From contig JAOAGO010000011.1 in the NCBI GenBank assembly GCA_026415715.1, forward strand, positions 1-64,000: a stretch of DNA of 64,000 bases. Reading direction: 5' to 3'. The notes below the pieces were generated by a model that worked only from the letters and a program-made list of their open reading frames with translations, ran no database searches and had not been told where the DNA came from. Below, piece after piece: positions 28,548-38,900 of this stretch (position 1 is the first letter of the stretch; the number at the start of each line of letters is the position of its first letter). The position numbers and the translations under genes are program-made. This DNA is from Chitinophagaceae bacterium. Lineage in GTDB: Bacteria; Bacteroidota; Bacteroidia; Chitinophagales; Chitinophagaceae.

Positions 28548-30053
28548 ATGGGTAAAACCACCGGATTTCTGGAATATGAAAGAGAGTTGCCGCAAAAACA
28601 ATCGGTAGAAGAGCGGCTGAAACACTATGGCGAGTTTGTGTTTCGGTTTTCGGATGAACAACTGAACCGCCAGGCGGCGCGATGCATGAACTGCGGAATT
28701 CCGTTTTGTCACCACAGTTGTCCGCTGGGAAATATTATACCGGAGTTTAATGATGCTGTATATCGGAAAGACTTGAAAAAAGCGTATGAAATTCTGATAG
28801 CTACCAACAATTTTCCGGAGTTTACGGGGCGTATTTGCCCGGCGCCTTGCGAGAGCGCCTGTGTGCTGGGCATTAACCAGCCTGCCGTGACCATTGAAGA
28901 AATAGAGCGGCACATTATTGAAATTGCTTTTGAAAACGGATTGGTGCAGCCAAAAAAGCCTTTGGTGCGTACCGGTAAAAAAGTGGCTGTGGTAGGGAGC
29001 GGGCCGGCCGGACTGGCGGCTGCGGCGCAACTGAATTATGCTGGCCATCAGGTAACGGTGTTTGAAAGAGATGATGCGCCGGGCGGACTGCTGCGGTACG
29101 GCATTCCTGATTTTAAACTGGAAAAACGGATTGTGGACCGACGGATAAAACTGATGGAAGAAGAAGGTGTGGAGTTTCGCTGCCATGCTTATGTGGGCGT
29201 GAATGTAAGTGTGCAGGATATACTCAGGGAATATCATGCCATTGTGCTGGCCGGCGGGTGTACGGTACCGAGAGATTTACCCGTGCCGGGGCGTGAACTG
29301 AAAGGAATTTATTTTGCCATGCAGTACCTGAAGCAGCAAAACAAAAGAGTGGCCGGAAAAGAGGCGCTGCAATACGGAGAAACGGAAAGCAATCCGGCAG
29401 CAGAGCAAATAGTAGCCGGCGGAAAACATGTGGTAGTGATAGGCGGTGGCGATACCGGTAGCGATTGTATTGGCACGGCGAATCGTCAGGGCGCCCTGTC
29501 GGTAACACAGTTAGAGCTGTTACCCCGTCCGCCGGAAAGCCGGACGCCGCATATGCCCTGGCCAACCTATCCGATGATTCTGAAAACATCAACTTCTCAT
29601 GAAGAAGGAGCAGTCCGTATCTGGTCGGTCAATACAAAAGCCTTTCTGGGAGACGAAAGGGGAAAACTGAGAGCGCTGCTCTTAGCCGATGTGAAATGGG
29701 AATACGGCGCCGATGGAAAGCCGTTGCGTTTTTCCGAAATTCCGGGAACGGAAAGAGAGATACGGTGTGATTTGGCTTTGCTGGCTATGGGTTTTGTGCA
29801 CCCCTTGCACGAGGGAATGATAGAAGCTTTGGGACTTGAACTAGATGCCCGTAAAAACGTGAAAGCGGATGAAAAAAGTTTTCAGACGCATATTCCGAAA
29901 GTGTTTGCTTGTGGTGATATGCGCCGGGGGCAAAGCCTGGTGGTATGGGCTATAGCCGAAGGAAGGGCTTGCGCAGCGGCAGTGGATGCATACCTGAAAG
30001 AAAGAACGGGGATGCTTGCAGGAAAAAGTGCAGAAAGAGTACAATATGCCTGA
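28548..30053 (+). CDS. gltD: Glutamate synthase small subunit
   Basis: The FAD and Fe-S subunit that takes electrons from NADPH to the large subunit. 501 residues. Seen: N-terminal [4Fe-4S] cysteines in CMNCGIPFCHHSCPLGN and RICPAPCESACVLG, the FAD Rossmann site VAVVGSGPAGLAAAAQL, the RYGIPDFKLEK segment, and the NADPH site VVVIGGGDTGSDCIG. The C-terminal FACGDMRRGQSLVVWAIAEGR is the conserved FAD contact. It is downstream of gltB across repeat copy 3. A moderate hairpin lies 70 bp after the stop. Confidence 0.96.
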   Translation: MGKTTGFLEYERELPQKQSVEERLKHYGEFVFRFSDEQLNRQAARCMNCGIPFCHHSCPLGNIIPEFNDAVYRKDLKKAYEILIATNNFPEFTGRICPAPCESACVLGINQPAVTIEEIERHIIEIAFENGLVQPKKPLVRTGKKVAVVGSGPAGLAAAAQLNYAGHQVTVFERDDAPGGLLRYGIPDFKLEKRIVDRRIKLMEEEGVEFRCHAYVGVNVSVQDILREYHAIVLAGGCTVPRDLPVPGRELKGIYFAMQYLKQQNKRVAGKEALQYGETESNPAAEQIVAGGKHVVVIGGGDTGSDCIGTANRQGALSVTQLELLPRPPESRTPHMPWPTYPMILKTSTSHEEGAVRIWSVNTKAFLGDERGKLRALLLADVKWEYGADGKPLRFSEIPGTEREIRCDLALLAMGFVHPLHEGMIEALGLELDARKNVKADEKSFQTHIPKVFACGDMRRGQSLVVWAIAEGRACAAAVDAYLKERTGMLAGKSAERVQYA

Positions 30054-30541
30054 GAAAAGTATTTTAAAAGATGATAAAGGATTGGTTGGTGCAGCGAAGG
30101 AATAAGGGAAGAAAAATTTTCGCTCAACAAGTTTTTTTGTTGAGATTCGGAATATCTGTTTTGCCATTTTTTGATCGGATAAAAATTCCCTGTTCTGTTT
30201 AAAATTTTAAAAAATAAATATTGGACATTTACCTGTTTCATAAAGAATAGTTCCCACAACTTACTTTCTTTCTTGTTAAACAAAATCCTCAAACTTCATC
30301 AGTTAAACATTTCATTTTTTTGATTTATAAGATAAATTATTTACTACGACAACCAAAAAAATTAAAATAAAAAATAAATTTTAAAAAATTTAATCTGTTA
30401 TAAATTTGGTTTTTTTCGTAAAAAATAAATAAAATTTTTATTTTATACACATTAAAATAATAAATATATAATTTTTTATTTTGTAAAATAAAAATAAAAT
30501 AATAAAATTGCTTTAAAATAAAACATATAAAATTTCATAAT
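30054..30541. other. 488-bp very AT-rich intergenic region (gltD-amtB)
   Basis: There is no gene here. From about 30300 to 30541 the sequence is almost only A and T, in contrast to the GC-richer flanking genes. A hairpin (CTCAACAA/TTGTTGAG, 30123-30130 with 30137-30144, loop of six) is the only candidate end for the gltBD transcript, but it lacks a following T tract. TAAATTTG at 30401-30408 matches the minus-7 consensus and could be the amtB promoter, with a 5' leader of about 125 nt. No clear minus-33 box or NtrC-type site was seen. Confidence 0.5.
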
Positions 30542-31942
30542 ATGAAAACAAACAAAACCAAAAATCTGCTTCCATTTCTGGTTCTTGCAGTGATTTCTGT
30601 TTTTTCATTATTCATTTCACCGGATACCGGTTTCACATTTAAAGAGGGGGGATATAAGGAGTCTGACATGGCGTGGGTATTGGTTTGTACTGCCCTGGTT
30701 TTTTTGATGACGCCCGGCCTGGCCTTTTTTTATGGTGGAATGGTACATCGAAAAAATGTTATTTCTACTATGATTAAAAGTGTAGTGGCTGCCGGAGTGG
30801 TGGGAGTATTATGGGTAGTCATTGGTTTTAGCTTAAGCTTTGGCGAATCGCTTGGAGGTGTGATTGGCAATCCTTCCACGTTTTTATTTTTCAAAGGGGT
30901 ACGTTCGGGCGAACCCTGGCCCGGAGCGCCTACCATTCCTCTGTTGCTTTTTGCCTTGTTTCAAATGATGTTTGCCGTTATCACCCCCGGATTGGTAGTG
31001 GGTGCAGTGGCGGAAAGAATTCGTTTTACATCTTATATTTTGTTTATTGCTCTGTTTGGTTTGCTGGTATATGCACCGGTAGCGCATTGGAGCTGGCACC
31101 CTGAAGGTTTTCTTGCCAAAATGGGGGCATGGGATTTTGCCGGCGGAACCGTAGTGCATATTACTGCCGGTTGTGCTGCTCTTGCGGGTGCTATGGTATT
31201 AAAACCCAGATTGGTTCATCAACTGCAAAAAGAAATTCCCCCGGCAAATGTTCCGTATGTATTAATCGGAACCGGATTATTATGGTTTGGCTGGTTTGGT
31301 TTTAATGCCGGCTCAGCGTTAGGGGCTTCCGAGTTGGCTGTAAATGCCTTGGGCACTACTAACACAGCGGCTGCAGCAGCCGGTCTTTCGTGGATGTTTT
31401 TTGATGTGATGAAGGGTAAAAAACCCAGTGTTATCGGATTCTGTATCGGGGCGGTGGTTGGATTGGTAGCCATCACTCCGGCCGCGGGTTATGTGGGCAT
31501 TCCGCAAAGTATTATGATCGGGGTTGTAGCCTCTATTATTTCTAATATTGCCGTGGCGTTGAAACAAAAATCAAAACTCGATGACACACTGGATGTTTTT
31601 CCCTGCCATGGAATCGGGGGTATGACTGGCATGCTGATGACCGGTTTATTTGCGAGTCCCGTTATTCACGGCATCAGCGGCGGACCTCACGGTTGGTTTT
31701 ACGGCAATTTTTCCTTTTTCCTTACTCAGCTTAAAGCCATGCTAATTGTTGTTGCTTATAGTTTTGTGGTTTCATTCCTCATTTTTAAGTTTATTAATTA
31801 CATTTTACCGATCAGGGTTTCGCTAACCGAAGAAGAATTAGGCCTTGATGAAACACAGCACAATGAAAAATACTTACAGGGCACTTTATTGGTAACAAGC
31901 CAAAATGGTTCCGGTGAAGAAAAGCTGGTTGAACTGAAATAG
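30542..31942 (+). CDS. amtB: Ammonium transporter (Amt/MEP/Rh family)
   Basis: A 466-residue inner-membrane ammonium channel. It has a leading hydrophobic segment that is either a signal peptide or an extra helix (LLPFLVLAVISVFSLFISP), then eleven membrane helices. Signature motifs: DMAWVLVCTALVFLMTPGLAFFYGGM, FALFQMMFAVITPGLVVGAVAERI, DFAGGTVVHITAGCAAL with the first pore His, WFGWFGFNAGSAL, and HGIGGMTGMLMTGLFA with the second pore His. No glnK (P-II) gene is adjacent, unlike in many bacteria. It lies downstream of gltBD and upstream of a porin gene, consistent with ammonium uptake feeding GOGAT. Confidence 0.96.
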   Translation: MKTNKTKNLLPFLVLAVISVFSLFISPDTGFTFKEGGYKESDMAWVLVCTALVFLMTPGLAFFYGGMVHRKNVISTMIKSVVAAGVVGVLWVVIGFSLSFGESLGGVIGNPSTFLFFKGVRSGEPWPGAPTIPLLLFALFQMMFAVITPGLVVGAVAERIRFTSYILFIALFGLLVYAPVAHWSWHPEGFLAKMGAWDFAGGTVVHITAGCAALAGAMVLKPRLVHQLQKEIPPANVPYVLIGTGLLWFGWFGFNAGSALGASELAVNALGTTNTAAAAAGLSWMFFDVMKGKKPSVIGFCIGAVVGLVAITPAAGYVGIPQSIMIGVVASIISNIAVALKQKSKLDDTLDVFPCHGIGGMTGMLMTGLFASPVIHGISGGPHGWFYGNFSFFLTQLKAMLIVVAYSFVVSFLIFKFINYILPIRVSLTEEELGLDETQHNEKYLQGTLLVTSQNGSGEEKLVELK

Positions 31943-31990
31943 GTTTTTTCTGATATTTTCCCTGCGATAAAAATACTTTCCATATAAAAA

Positions 31991-32038
31991 GGTACAGCTT
32001 TTATGATAAGCTTCTGACACAAGCTTATCGGCTGTACC
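31991..32038 (+). terminator. Long two-part hairpin after amtB
   Basis: An outer stem GGTACAGC/GCTGTACC (31991-31998 with 32031-32038) encloses an inner stem GATAAGCTT/AAGCTTATC (32005-32013 with 32021-32029). A short T run (32043-32047) follows. It lies between amtB and the porin gene (ATG 32069). It is probably a terminator or an mRNA-stabilising hairpin that sets the amtB-to-porin ratio. Confidence 0.65.
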
Positions 32039-32068
32039 CTCATTTTTAAAACCTAAAAATGTATCACA

Positions 32069-33139
32069 ATGTTACGAAAAGTTTTTATTACCGCCATCAA
32101 AGGCTGTGCAGTTTTTACAGCCTTATCGCAGCAACCGGCTGCTGAAGAAAAAAAATCAGTAACCCGATTTTCCGGTTTTGTGGACGCTTACTACCGGTAT
32201 GATCTTAAAAACTCCCCTGCCAACAATTTTACCAGTTTTACGGGGGGGCACAACGCTTTTGAGCTGGGTATGTTTTCGCTCAAGGCAGAACATAGTATCG
32301 GAAAGGTAAATATGGTTGCAGACCTCGGCTTAGGTCAGCGAGCAAAGGAGTTTTCGTATAATGATGAAGGTATTACTTCATCTATCAAACAGCTTTTTAT
32401 CAGCTATACGCCTCAAGATTGGCTGAAATTTACCATCGGCTCATGGGCTACACATGTTGGTTATGAATTGGTAGATGCACCGTCAAACCGCAATTACAGC
32501 ATGTCCTACATGTTTACCAATGGCCCCTTTTTTCATACGGGAATAAAAACAGAATTCACGGCCGGGAAACACAGCCTGATGATAGGAGTGGCCAATCCCA
32601 CAGATTACAAAATTCCCCCCTCGGATATGATGAATAAAAAGTTTCTGATTGCTCAATATGGCTTAATCGCCTCGGAAAAGGTAAAGGGATTTCTCAATTA
32701 TGTGAGGGGGCAATTTCCTGATACTGCAAAAATGAATCAGCTGGATGCAGTCATTACGGCTCAGCTTAGCAATCGGTTTAGCATAGGATGGAATTCCACA
32801 TTTTGCCGGATAAAAACCTGGGACGGACAAAAAAATCTGGAAGGTAAAAACTGGTGGGGCTCTGCCCTGTATCTGAATTATGATCCAAAGGAATGGTTTG
32901 CTCTTACCTTGCGCTCGGAGTATTTTAATGATAAAAATCAGTTAAAGCTTAATTCACCCGGGGATTCCGGATGTACCATCTGGGCTAACACTTTATCGGC
33001 TAATTTTAAGGTAAACTCTTTAATCATAATTCCCGAATTCCGGATTGAGCGATGCAACAAAAAATTATATTCCACGAAAAACGGAACCTCGGTACAAACC
33101 GCATCTCAGGTATTACTTGCAGCAGTATATTCTTTTTAA
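32069..33139 (+). CDS. Outer-membrane beta-barrel porin (OmpL-like, porin-2 family)
   Basis: A 356-residue outer-membrane protein. After a weak N-terminal signal (FITAIKGCAVFTALSQ) come alternating amphipathic strands: RFSGFVDAYYRYDL, ELGMFSLKAEHSIGKVNMVADLGLGQRA, FTIGSWATHVGYELVDAPSN and NYSMSYMFTNGPFFHTGIK. The C-terminus ends in the aromatic residue expected for BAM targeting (VYSF). The pattern matches the putative beta-barrel porin-2 (OmpL-like) family. Position directly after amtB suggests it passes ammonium or other nitrogen solutes across the outer membrane; this is inference from context. It is convergent with ppc, with a long inverted repeat between them. Confidence 0.82.
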   Translation: MLRKVFITAIKGCAVFTALSQQPAAEEKKSVTRFSGFVDAYYRYDLKNSPANNFTSFTGGHNAFELGMFSLKAEHSIGKVNMVADLGLGQRAKEFSYNDEGITSSIKQLFISYTPQDWLKFTIGSWATHVGYELVDAPSNRNYSMSYMFTNGPFFHTGIKTEFTAGKHSLMIGVANPTDYKIPPSDMMNKKFLIAQYGLIASEKVKGFLNYVRGQFPDTAKMNQLDAVITAQLSNRFSIGWNSTFCRIKTWDGQKNLEGKNWWGSALYLNYDPKEWFALTLRSEYFNDKNQLKLNSPGDSGCTIWANTLSANFKVNSLIIIPEFRIERCNKKLYSTKNGTSVQTASQVLLAAVYSF

Positions 33140-33191
33140 ACAATTGAATATTGCTGAATAAAAAGGTTGTGCGAAAAATATTTTATTTATT

Positions 33192-33273
33192 GCCGCGGGA
33201 AAACTGCAACAATTACAGCACCTTGTCTTCATTTGGTGAAAGATAATTGAGCTTGTTGCAGTGTTCCTGCGGC
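33192..33273. repeat. Long imperfect inverted repeat between porin and ppc
   Basis: Arms 33192-33210 and 33255-33273 are complementary at 17 of 19 positions (GCCGCGGGAAAACTGCAAC against GTTGCAGTGTTCCTGCGGC), with a 44-nt loop that carries a smaller CACC...GGTG pairing. It sits in the 161-bp gap between two convergent genes. It may be a bidirectional terminator-like structure or a miniature palindromic element. No T run directly follows either arm. Confidence 0.6.
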
Positions 33274-33300
33274 AGTGTAAATTGAAAAGAGAAAAAATAA

Positions 33301-35844
33301 TCAGGCTGAATTCCTTCCGGCATTGATAATACCGAATGAACAACGAACAATCAGTTTCTCAAACACCTTACGTAATTCTTCCGGAGCAGACTGATGCCTG
33401 AGTTCGCGGGCTTTTATAAGTGCATATTGTTGTATGGTGGTCAGGGGCAGCACAATTCGTTCCCGCATGCGAACAGAAAGTTGTTCTACCGGATAATCAT
33501 CCATCAGTTGTTGTTTTTCGCTTAACAATAAAATATATTTTACGGTTCGTTCATATTCTTCATAAATCATTTTCCGGATTATGCCTAATGATTCATGTTC
33601 AGACAAGTAAGCGGTGAGCGGAAAATAACATTTACTCAGCGACATTTCACAATTATCCAGCAATGTCTTGAAGAATAAAGACCGTTTGTATAACTCTTTA
33701 ACCTGTTTCCAGCGACCGGTCTGATACATGTGTTCCAGTGCGCTTCCTACACCGTAAAAGCCTGTCACATTTTGTTTCAACTGGCTCCAGGAGGCTACAT
33801 AAGGAATAGCTCTCAGGTCTTTCAGTTCCATTTTGGAGTTGTTTCTTCTGCGCACGGGCCGACTGGCAATGTTGGTTTCGCTGTAGTATAATAAAGGGCT
33901 TGCCTCCAAAAGATAATTCATAAATTCGGGATGTTCTTTCAATGATTGATAGGCTTTCAGACTGGTTTCTCCCATTTCGTCCAGCAGCTTTTCTTCCTCC
34001 GGAGTAAAAGCCGGTACGGGTTCTGCCATGAGATCATTACTGATACCGGCATGTAAAAGTTGTTCAATATTAAATTGTGCGGCATCTACTGTACCGAAGT
34101 TGGAGCTAATGGTCTGTCCCTGAATGGTAAGCTGTATTTCATGATTGGCTATATTTTGTCCCAACGATGCATAAAACTTATGTGTTTTGCCTCCGCCGCG
34201 GGCCGGGGGTCCGCCCCGTCCGTCAAAAAAGATGACTTCTATGTTGTATTGTTCGGAGAGAGCACTGAGTTTTTCTTTTGCTTTGTAAATGGCCAGGTTG
34301 GCCATCAGATAACCACCGTCTTTGGTGCCGTCGCTGAACCCGAGCATTATGGTTTGCCGGTTATTTCTCCGCTGTAAATGATTCCTGTATGTTTGATTTT
34401 CATACAACTGCCGCATCACATGGTGCGCATGATGCAGGTCTTCAATGGTTTCAAACAATGGGATAATATCTACATTCATTTTATCCTCTTCCCAACCGCT
34501 CAGGCAAAGCAACTGATATACTTCCATGACGTTTTGAGCGCTGTGGCACTGGCTGATGATGTAACGATGACAACCCGCTTCGCCGTTACATTGCTGGATG
34601 GCTTTAATAGTCCGCATACTTTCCAATGTGTCATGTGCAAGCGCTTCATCGGCCACGTCTTCCTCGTCTGCTTTAAAATCCGGCAGGTGTAAAAAACGCA
34701 GCTGTGGATTTTGTTTCAGGTAAAAGTTCAGTACTTTGGAATGCACGGCGCTGTCCTGACGTATATCCAACGAGGCAAAATGAAGACCGAAAAGTTGTAC
34801 TTTTTGTATCAGGTCGTCAACCCACTCTACAAAAAGACTGTTATGTTCGTAAATCAGTATATTCCGGATGACCTGTAAGCGCTGCAGCAAATCATCGGCG
34901 GACAATGACTGCCGGCTTTCCTGCAAAAACAATTGATTATATAACAGCTGTTCCAGTTCCTGCATTAGTTCATCTATCTTTCGGAAAGTCAGTCTTCGTT
35001 TCAGCTTTCTTACGTCCAGGTAGTAACATTTCAAGATAGCGCCGCGTAATGCTTGAGCCACTTTGAGTGTAATATCTGCGGTTACATAAGGATTTCCGTC
35101 GCGGTCTCCTCCCGGCCAGAAACCCAGGGAAAGAATGGGATGAGTGAGTTGTCCTTCGGCCGACAACTCTTTTCTCAAATGTGAAACAATTTTTCCGGCG
35201 GCGCGGTAAAATACATTTTCAAGATACCATATCAGTGATACGGCTTCATCGTACGGTGTAGGACGTTGTCGTTTCAGAAAAGGTGTTTTGCCCAGTTGCT
35301 GAAGATATAAATTGATCAATGAGGCATTATCCTGCTGTATGGCTTTTGCGAGGTCATTAATAATACCGAGCACTGCTCCGGGATAAAACTGTGTCGGATG
35401 GGCCGTCAGTACCAGGCGCACCTGATAACGGTTCAGTTTTTCTAAAAGTTTTGGCAGCATTTTTTTCCGGTCGGCTTCCTGGATCAGGTGTTTGAGCGTT
35501 CCGGGCCCCTGCATATCGTTTACGTCTTTGAATGACGCATCTTCCAGGGCATCAAATAACACCACTTGTCTTTCCACATATTGCACAAAACGAAAAAGCA
35601 AATCCAGCTGATCCCTGAGTTGTTGATATGGGGTATGTTTACAAAAAAAGCTCTCAATAATTTCCGCAGGACTTTTACCCTTCGAAAAGCCCTCTTCGCA
35701 ATGCATCAGTAACAAAGAAAGGAGAATGCCGGTTTTTTCTATCCGGTGAAAAGGAAGGGCCGTAAATAAACTGTTATACAGCTGAAACTTTATGCCCACC
35801 AAATTTTTAAATTGTTCCAGCGAACCGGAAGAAGTATGTGTCAT
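33301..35844 (-). CDS. ppc: Phosphoenolpyruvate carboxylase, divergent Bacteroidota type
   Basis: Anaplerotic carboxylation of PEP to oxaloacetate. 847 residues, close to the 880 of E. coli. Seen: VLTAHPTQF (canonical TAHPTE, the catalytic His kept), LGFWPGGDRDGNPYVT, MLGFSDGTKDGGYLMANL (canonical GYSDSxKDxG) and FFDGRGGPPARGGGKTHKFY (canonical FHGRGGxxGRGG). The C-terminus is INAGRNSA instead of the usual NTG ending. These replacements place it in a divergent clade; I recall similar sequences in other Bacteroidota. It is a single gene, convergent with the porin, with a candidate promoter 60 bp upstream. Confidence 0.85.
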   Translation of the reverse strand: MTHTSSGSLEQFKNLVGIKFQLYNSLFTALPFHRIEKTGILLSLLLMHCEEGFSKGKSPAEIIESFFCKHTPYQQLRDQLDLLFRFVQYVERQVVLFDALEDASFKDVNDMQGPGTLKHLIQEADRKKMLPKLLEKLNRYQVRLVLTAHPTQFYPGAVLGIINDLAKAIQQDNASLINLYLQQLGKTPFLKRQRPTPYDEAVSLIWYLENVFYRAAGKIVSHLRKELSAEGQLTHPILSLGFWPGGDRDGNPYVTADITLKVAQALRGAILKCYYLDVRKLKRRLTFRKIDELMQELEQLLYNQLFLQESRQSLSADDLLQRLQVIRNILIYEHNSLFVEWVDDLIQKVQLFGLHFASLDIRQDSAVHSKVLNFYLKQNPQLRFLHLPDFKADEEDVADEALAHDTLESMRTIKAIQQCNGEAGCHRYIISQCHSAQNVMEVYQLLCLSGWEEDKMNVDIIPLFETIEDLHHAHHVMRQLYENQTYRNHLQRRNNRQTIMLGFSDGTKDGGYLMANLAIYKAKEKLSALSEQYNIEVIFFDGRGGPPARGGGKTHKFYASLGQNIANHEIQLTIQGQTISSNFGTVDAAQFNIEQLLHAGISNDLMAEPVPAFTPEEEKLLDEMGETSLKAYQSLKEHPEFMNYLLEASPLLYYSETNIASRPVRRRNNSKMELKDLRAIPYVASWSQLKQNVTGFYGVGSALEHMYQTGRWKQVKELYKRSLFFKTLLDNCEMSLSKCYFPLTAYLSEHESLGIIRKMIYEEYERTVKYILLLSEKQQLMDDYPVEQLSVRMRERIVLPLTTIQQYALIKARELRHQSAPEELRKVFEKLIVRCSFGIINAGRNSA

Positions 35845-35903
35845 AATAAAACGGATTTAACAAAAGGCAGGCAATCGTTCGGATTCAGGTATCTGGCAAG
35901 GTA

Positions 35904-35911
35904 CAAATTTA
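35904..35911 (-). promoter_or_regulatory. Candidate minus-7 element of ppc
   Basis: On the minus strand TAAATTTG matches TAnnTTTG and ends 60 bp before the ppc ATG (35844). A TTTG lies 24 bp further upstream (35936-35939), a little far for a minus-33 box. Confidence 0.35.
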
Positions 35912-35977
35912 TTTTAAAGCATAAGGGTGAATAGGCAAAAAAAGGAAAATACGATTTGAGAAAGAGGTTTATGTATT

Positions 35978-38900
35978 TCACAGAATTGCCTGAGTCGTCG
36001 TTGGAAGGGTTGAAGTGGGCCGGGTTTCAGAACAAAAACAGTGCATACGATGAAGAAATTCGTATACGGATTGCATGTTCATTATATTATCAACCACAAT
36101 AAAGAACATCCGGCCGGTTTGTTTCAGCCGGGCATGCCGCGTTTGGGTTTGCAAGAACTGAAGAATTTTGTGGAACAAGTCGGATTCAAAATAGGGTGAG
36201 TCAGGACGGTTGATGAAATAACAGTGCAGGGTATTTTCTTTAAGGCTCATTTTTTCGAAGCCTAATTTTACGGCTAAGTGACGGCAGCGAAGGGTGGTGA
36301 ATAAATCTTCAACCGGAGCCGGCACAGGACCAAAGCGGTCAATCAGTTCACTTTTCAGGCGCTCCATATCTTCTTCGTTTTCGCAGTTATCCAGACGTTG
36401 GTACAAGGATAGCCTTTCGGTAATATTTTCCACATATCCGTCCGGAATTAAAATTTCCAGGTCGGTATCAATGGTGCAATCCTGAACATAGTCGTCCTGC
36501 TTCGAAATTTCTTCTCTGAAAAGGTCGTGAAACTCAGTGCGTTTCAGTTCCCGAATGGCTTCGTCCAGAATTTTCTGATAGGTTTCCAACCCGATTTCGG
36601 CAATAAATCCGCTTTGTTCGGCGCCCAGCAGGTTGCCGGCACCGCGTATATCCAGGTCTCGCATGGCAATCTGGAATCCGCTTCCCAGATCGCTGAATTG
36701 TTCCAGTGTAAGAAGTCGTTTACGGGCGTCGCCCGGCAAGGTAGTCCATGAGGGAATCAGAAGATAACAAAAGGCTTTTTTATTACTTCTGCCTACTCTG
36801 CCGCGAAGTTGATGAAGGTCGCTGAGGCCAAACTGATGCGCATTGTGAATAAGTATGGTATTCACATTCGGAATATCCAAACCGCTTTCTACAATATTTG
36901 TACATACGAGCACGTCAGATTTTCGTTCTATAAAATCAAGAATACGGTTTTCCAGTTCATGGCCCGGCATTTGTCCGTGTGCTACGCTGACATTCAAGTC
37001 GGGACATAACGACTGAATCAGATCTGCCATTTCCTGTAATCCTGCAATGCGGTTATGAATAAAAAATACCTGGCCCCCCCGTTCGTTTTCAAAATAAATG
37101 GCTTCGCGTATAAAATCATCTGAAAATACTTTTATTTCCGTATGTATAGGCTGTCGGTTCGGCGGCGGGGTATTGATGATGCTCAGATCTCTGGCGCCCA
37201 TCAGCGAAAATTGCAGAGTGCGGGGGATGGGAGTGGCTGTCAACGTAAGACAATCCACATGGGTGCGCAGCGTTTTTATTTTTTCTTTATGCCCAACGCC
37301 GAATTTTTGTTCTTCGTCAATAATCAGTAATCCGAGGTCTTTAAATACCACGTCTTTGGAAAGTAGAGCATGTGTGCCGATAATTATATCTGTTTTCCCT
37401 TCTTTGAGTTTTTGCAGTGTTTCTTTTTTTTCTTTTGCCGATTTAAAACGATTGATATAGTCTATGGTTACCGGAAAGTCTTTTAAGCGTTCGCGAAATG
37501 TTTGATAATGTTGAAAGGCTAAGATGGTGGTGGGAACAAGTACGGCGGCTTGTTTTCCGTCCACACAGGTTTTAAAAGCGGCCCGGATGGCAATTTCGGT
37601 TTTGCCGAATCCCACATCGCCGCAGATTAAACGATCCATCGGCGCAGGCGATTCCATGTCTTTTTTCACCTCGGCCGTGGCGCGGCTCTGGTCGGGGGTA
37701 TCTTCATACATAAAAGAAGCTTCCAGCTCGGTTTGAAGGTAAGAATCCGGCGAATGCTGAAACCCTTTTACGGATTTTCTTTGGGCATATAACCTGATCA
37801 AATCAAAAGCTATTTCTTTGACTTTCTTTTTGGTTTTTTCTTTCAGTTTTCTCCAGGCGTCGCTGCCTAATTTATCTACTTTGGGAGGAGTGCCGTCTTT
37901 TCCGGTATATTTTGAAATTTTATGCAAACTGTTGATATTGACATATAAAATGTCATTATCCTTATAAATCAGACGAACGGCCTCCTGCATCCTGCCATTT
38001 ACTTCAATTTTCTGAAGTCCGCTGAAGATGCCTATACCGTGATCAATGTGCGTTACATAATCGCCGGGTTGTAATTCTCTCAGCATTTTCAGCGTGAGGG
38101 CTCTGTTTTTGCTGTAAGCCTGGCGGATGGAATACTTATGATAACGTTGAAAAATCTGATGGTCGGTATAGCAGGAAATGCGGAGTTCATCGTCTGTAAA
38201 ACCTTCGTGCAGCGCCTTGTGTATGGCAATAAAATCCACATTGGCCTGCAGGTCGTCAAAAATGCTTTGCAGGCGTTCGGTTTGTCCGGGGTTTGATGAA
38301 AAAAGATAAATCTCATAACCGGCCTGTTTCTTTTCCTGCAAATCACGAATCAGCCAATCAAATTTTTTATTAAATGCGGGTTGTGGACGGGTAGCAAAAG
38401 AAAATATATGGACCGATTCCTGACCATTTCCGGCAAAGTCATGTTCAAAAAATACGACATGATGCGAAGAGACAGCCCTCTGCAAATCGTCTGCCTTGAT
38501 GAAATCTTCTACTTTCACATGTTTTCGTGCAGGAAAAATCTCTTCTTCTGTGTCTTCTTTTCCTGCTTCATGGTGTTGGGCTAAAAAATTTTCCAGCTCA
38601 CGGTTGCATTCCAGCAGCGTTTCTTTAATTACGGAATAATCCTGAACCCAGTATAGGGTATGATCCGATAGAAAGTCAAACAGAGAAATATGTTTTTCTT
38701 CAGTGGCTATGGCTTCCACATCGGGAATGATTTGTACCTCTGTAATCTTTTTCTCACTGAGCTGCGTTTCCGGATCAAAAATGCGGATAGAATCAATTTG
38801 CGTATTATTCAGTTCAATCCTGTACGGTTTTTCATTGCCAAATGTATAAATATCAATGATACCTCCCCGTAAAGCATATTGACCGGGCTCATACACGAAA

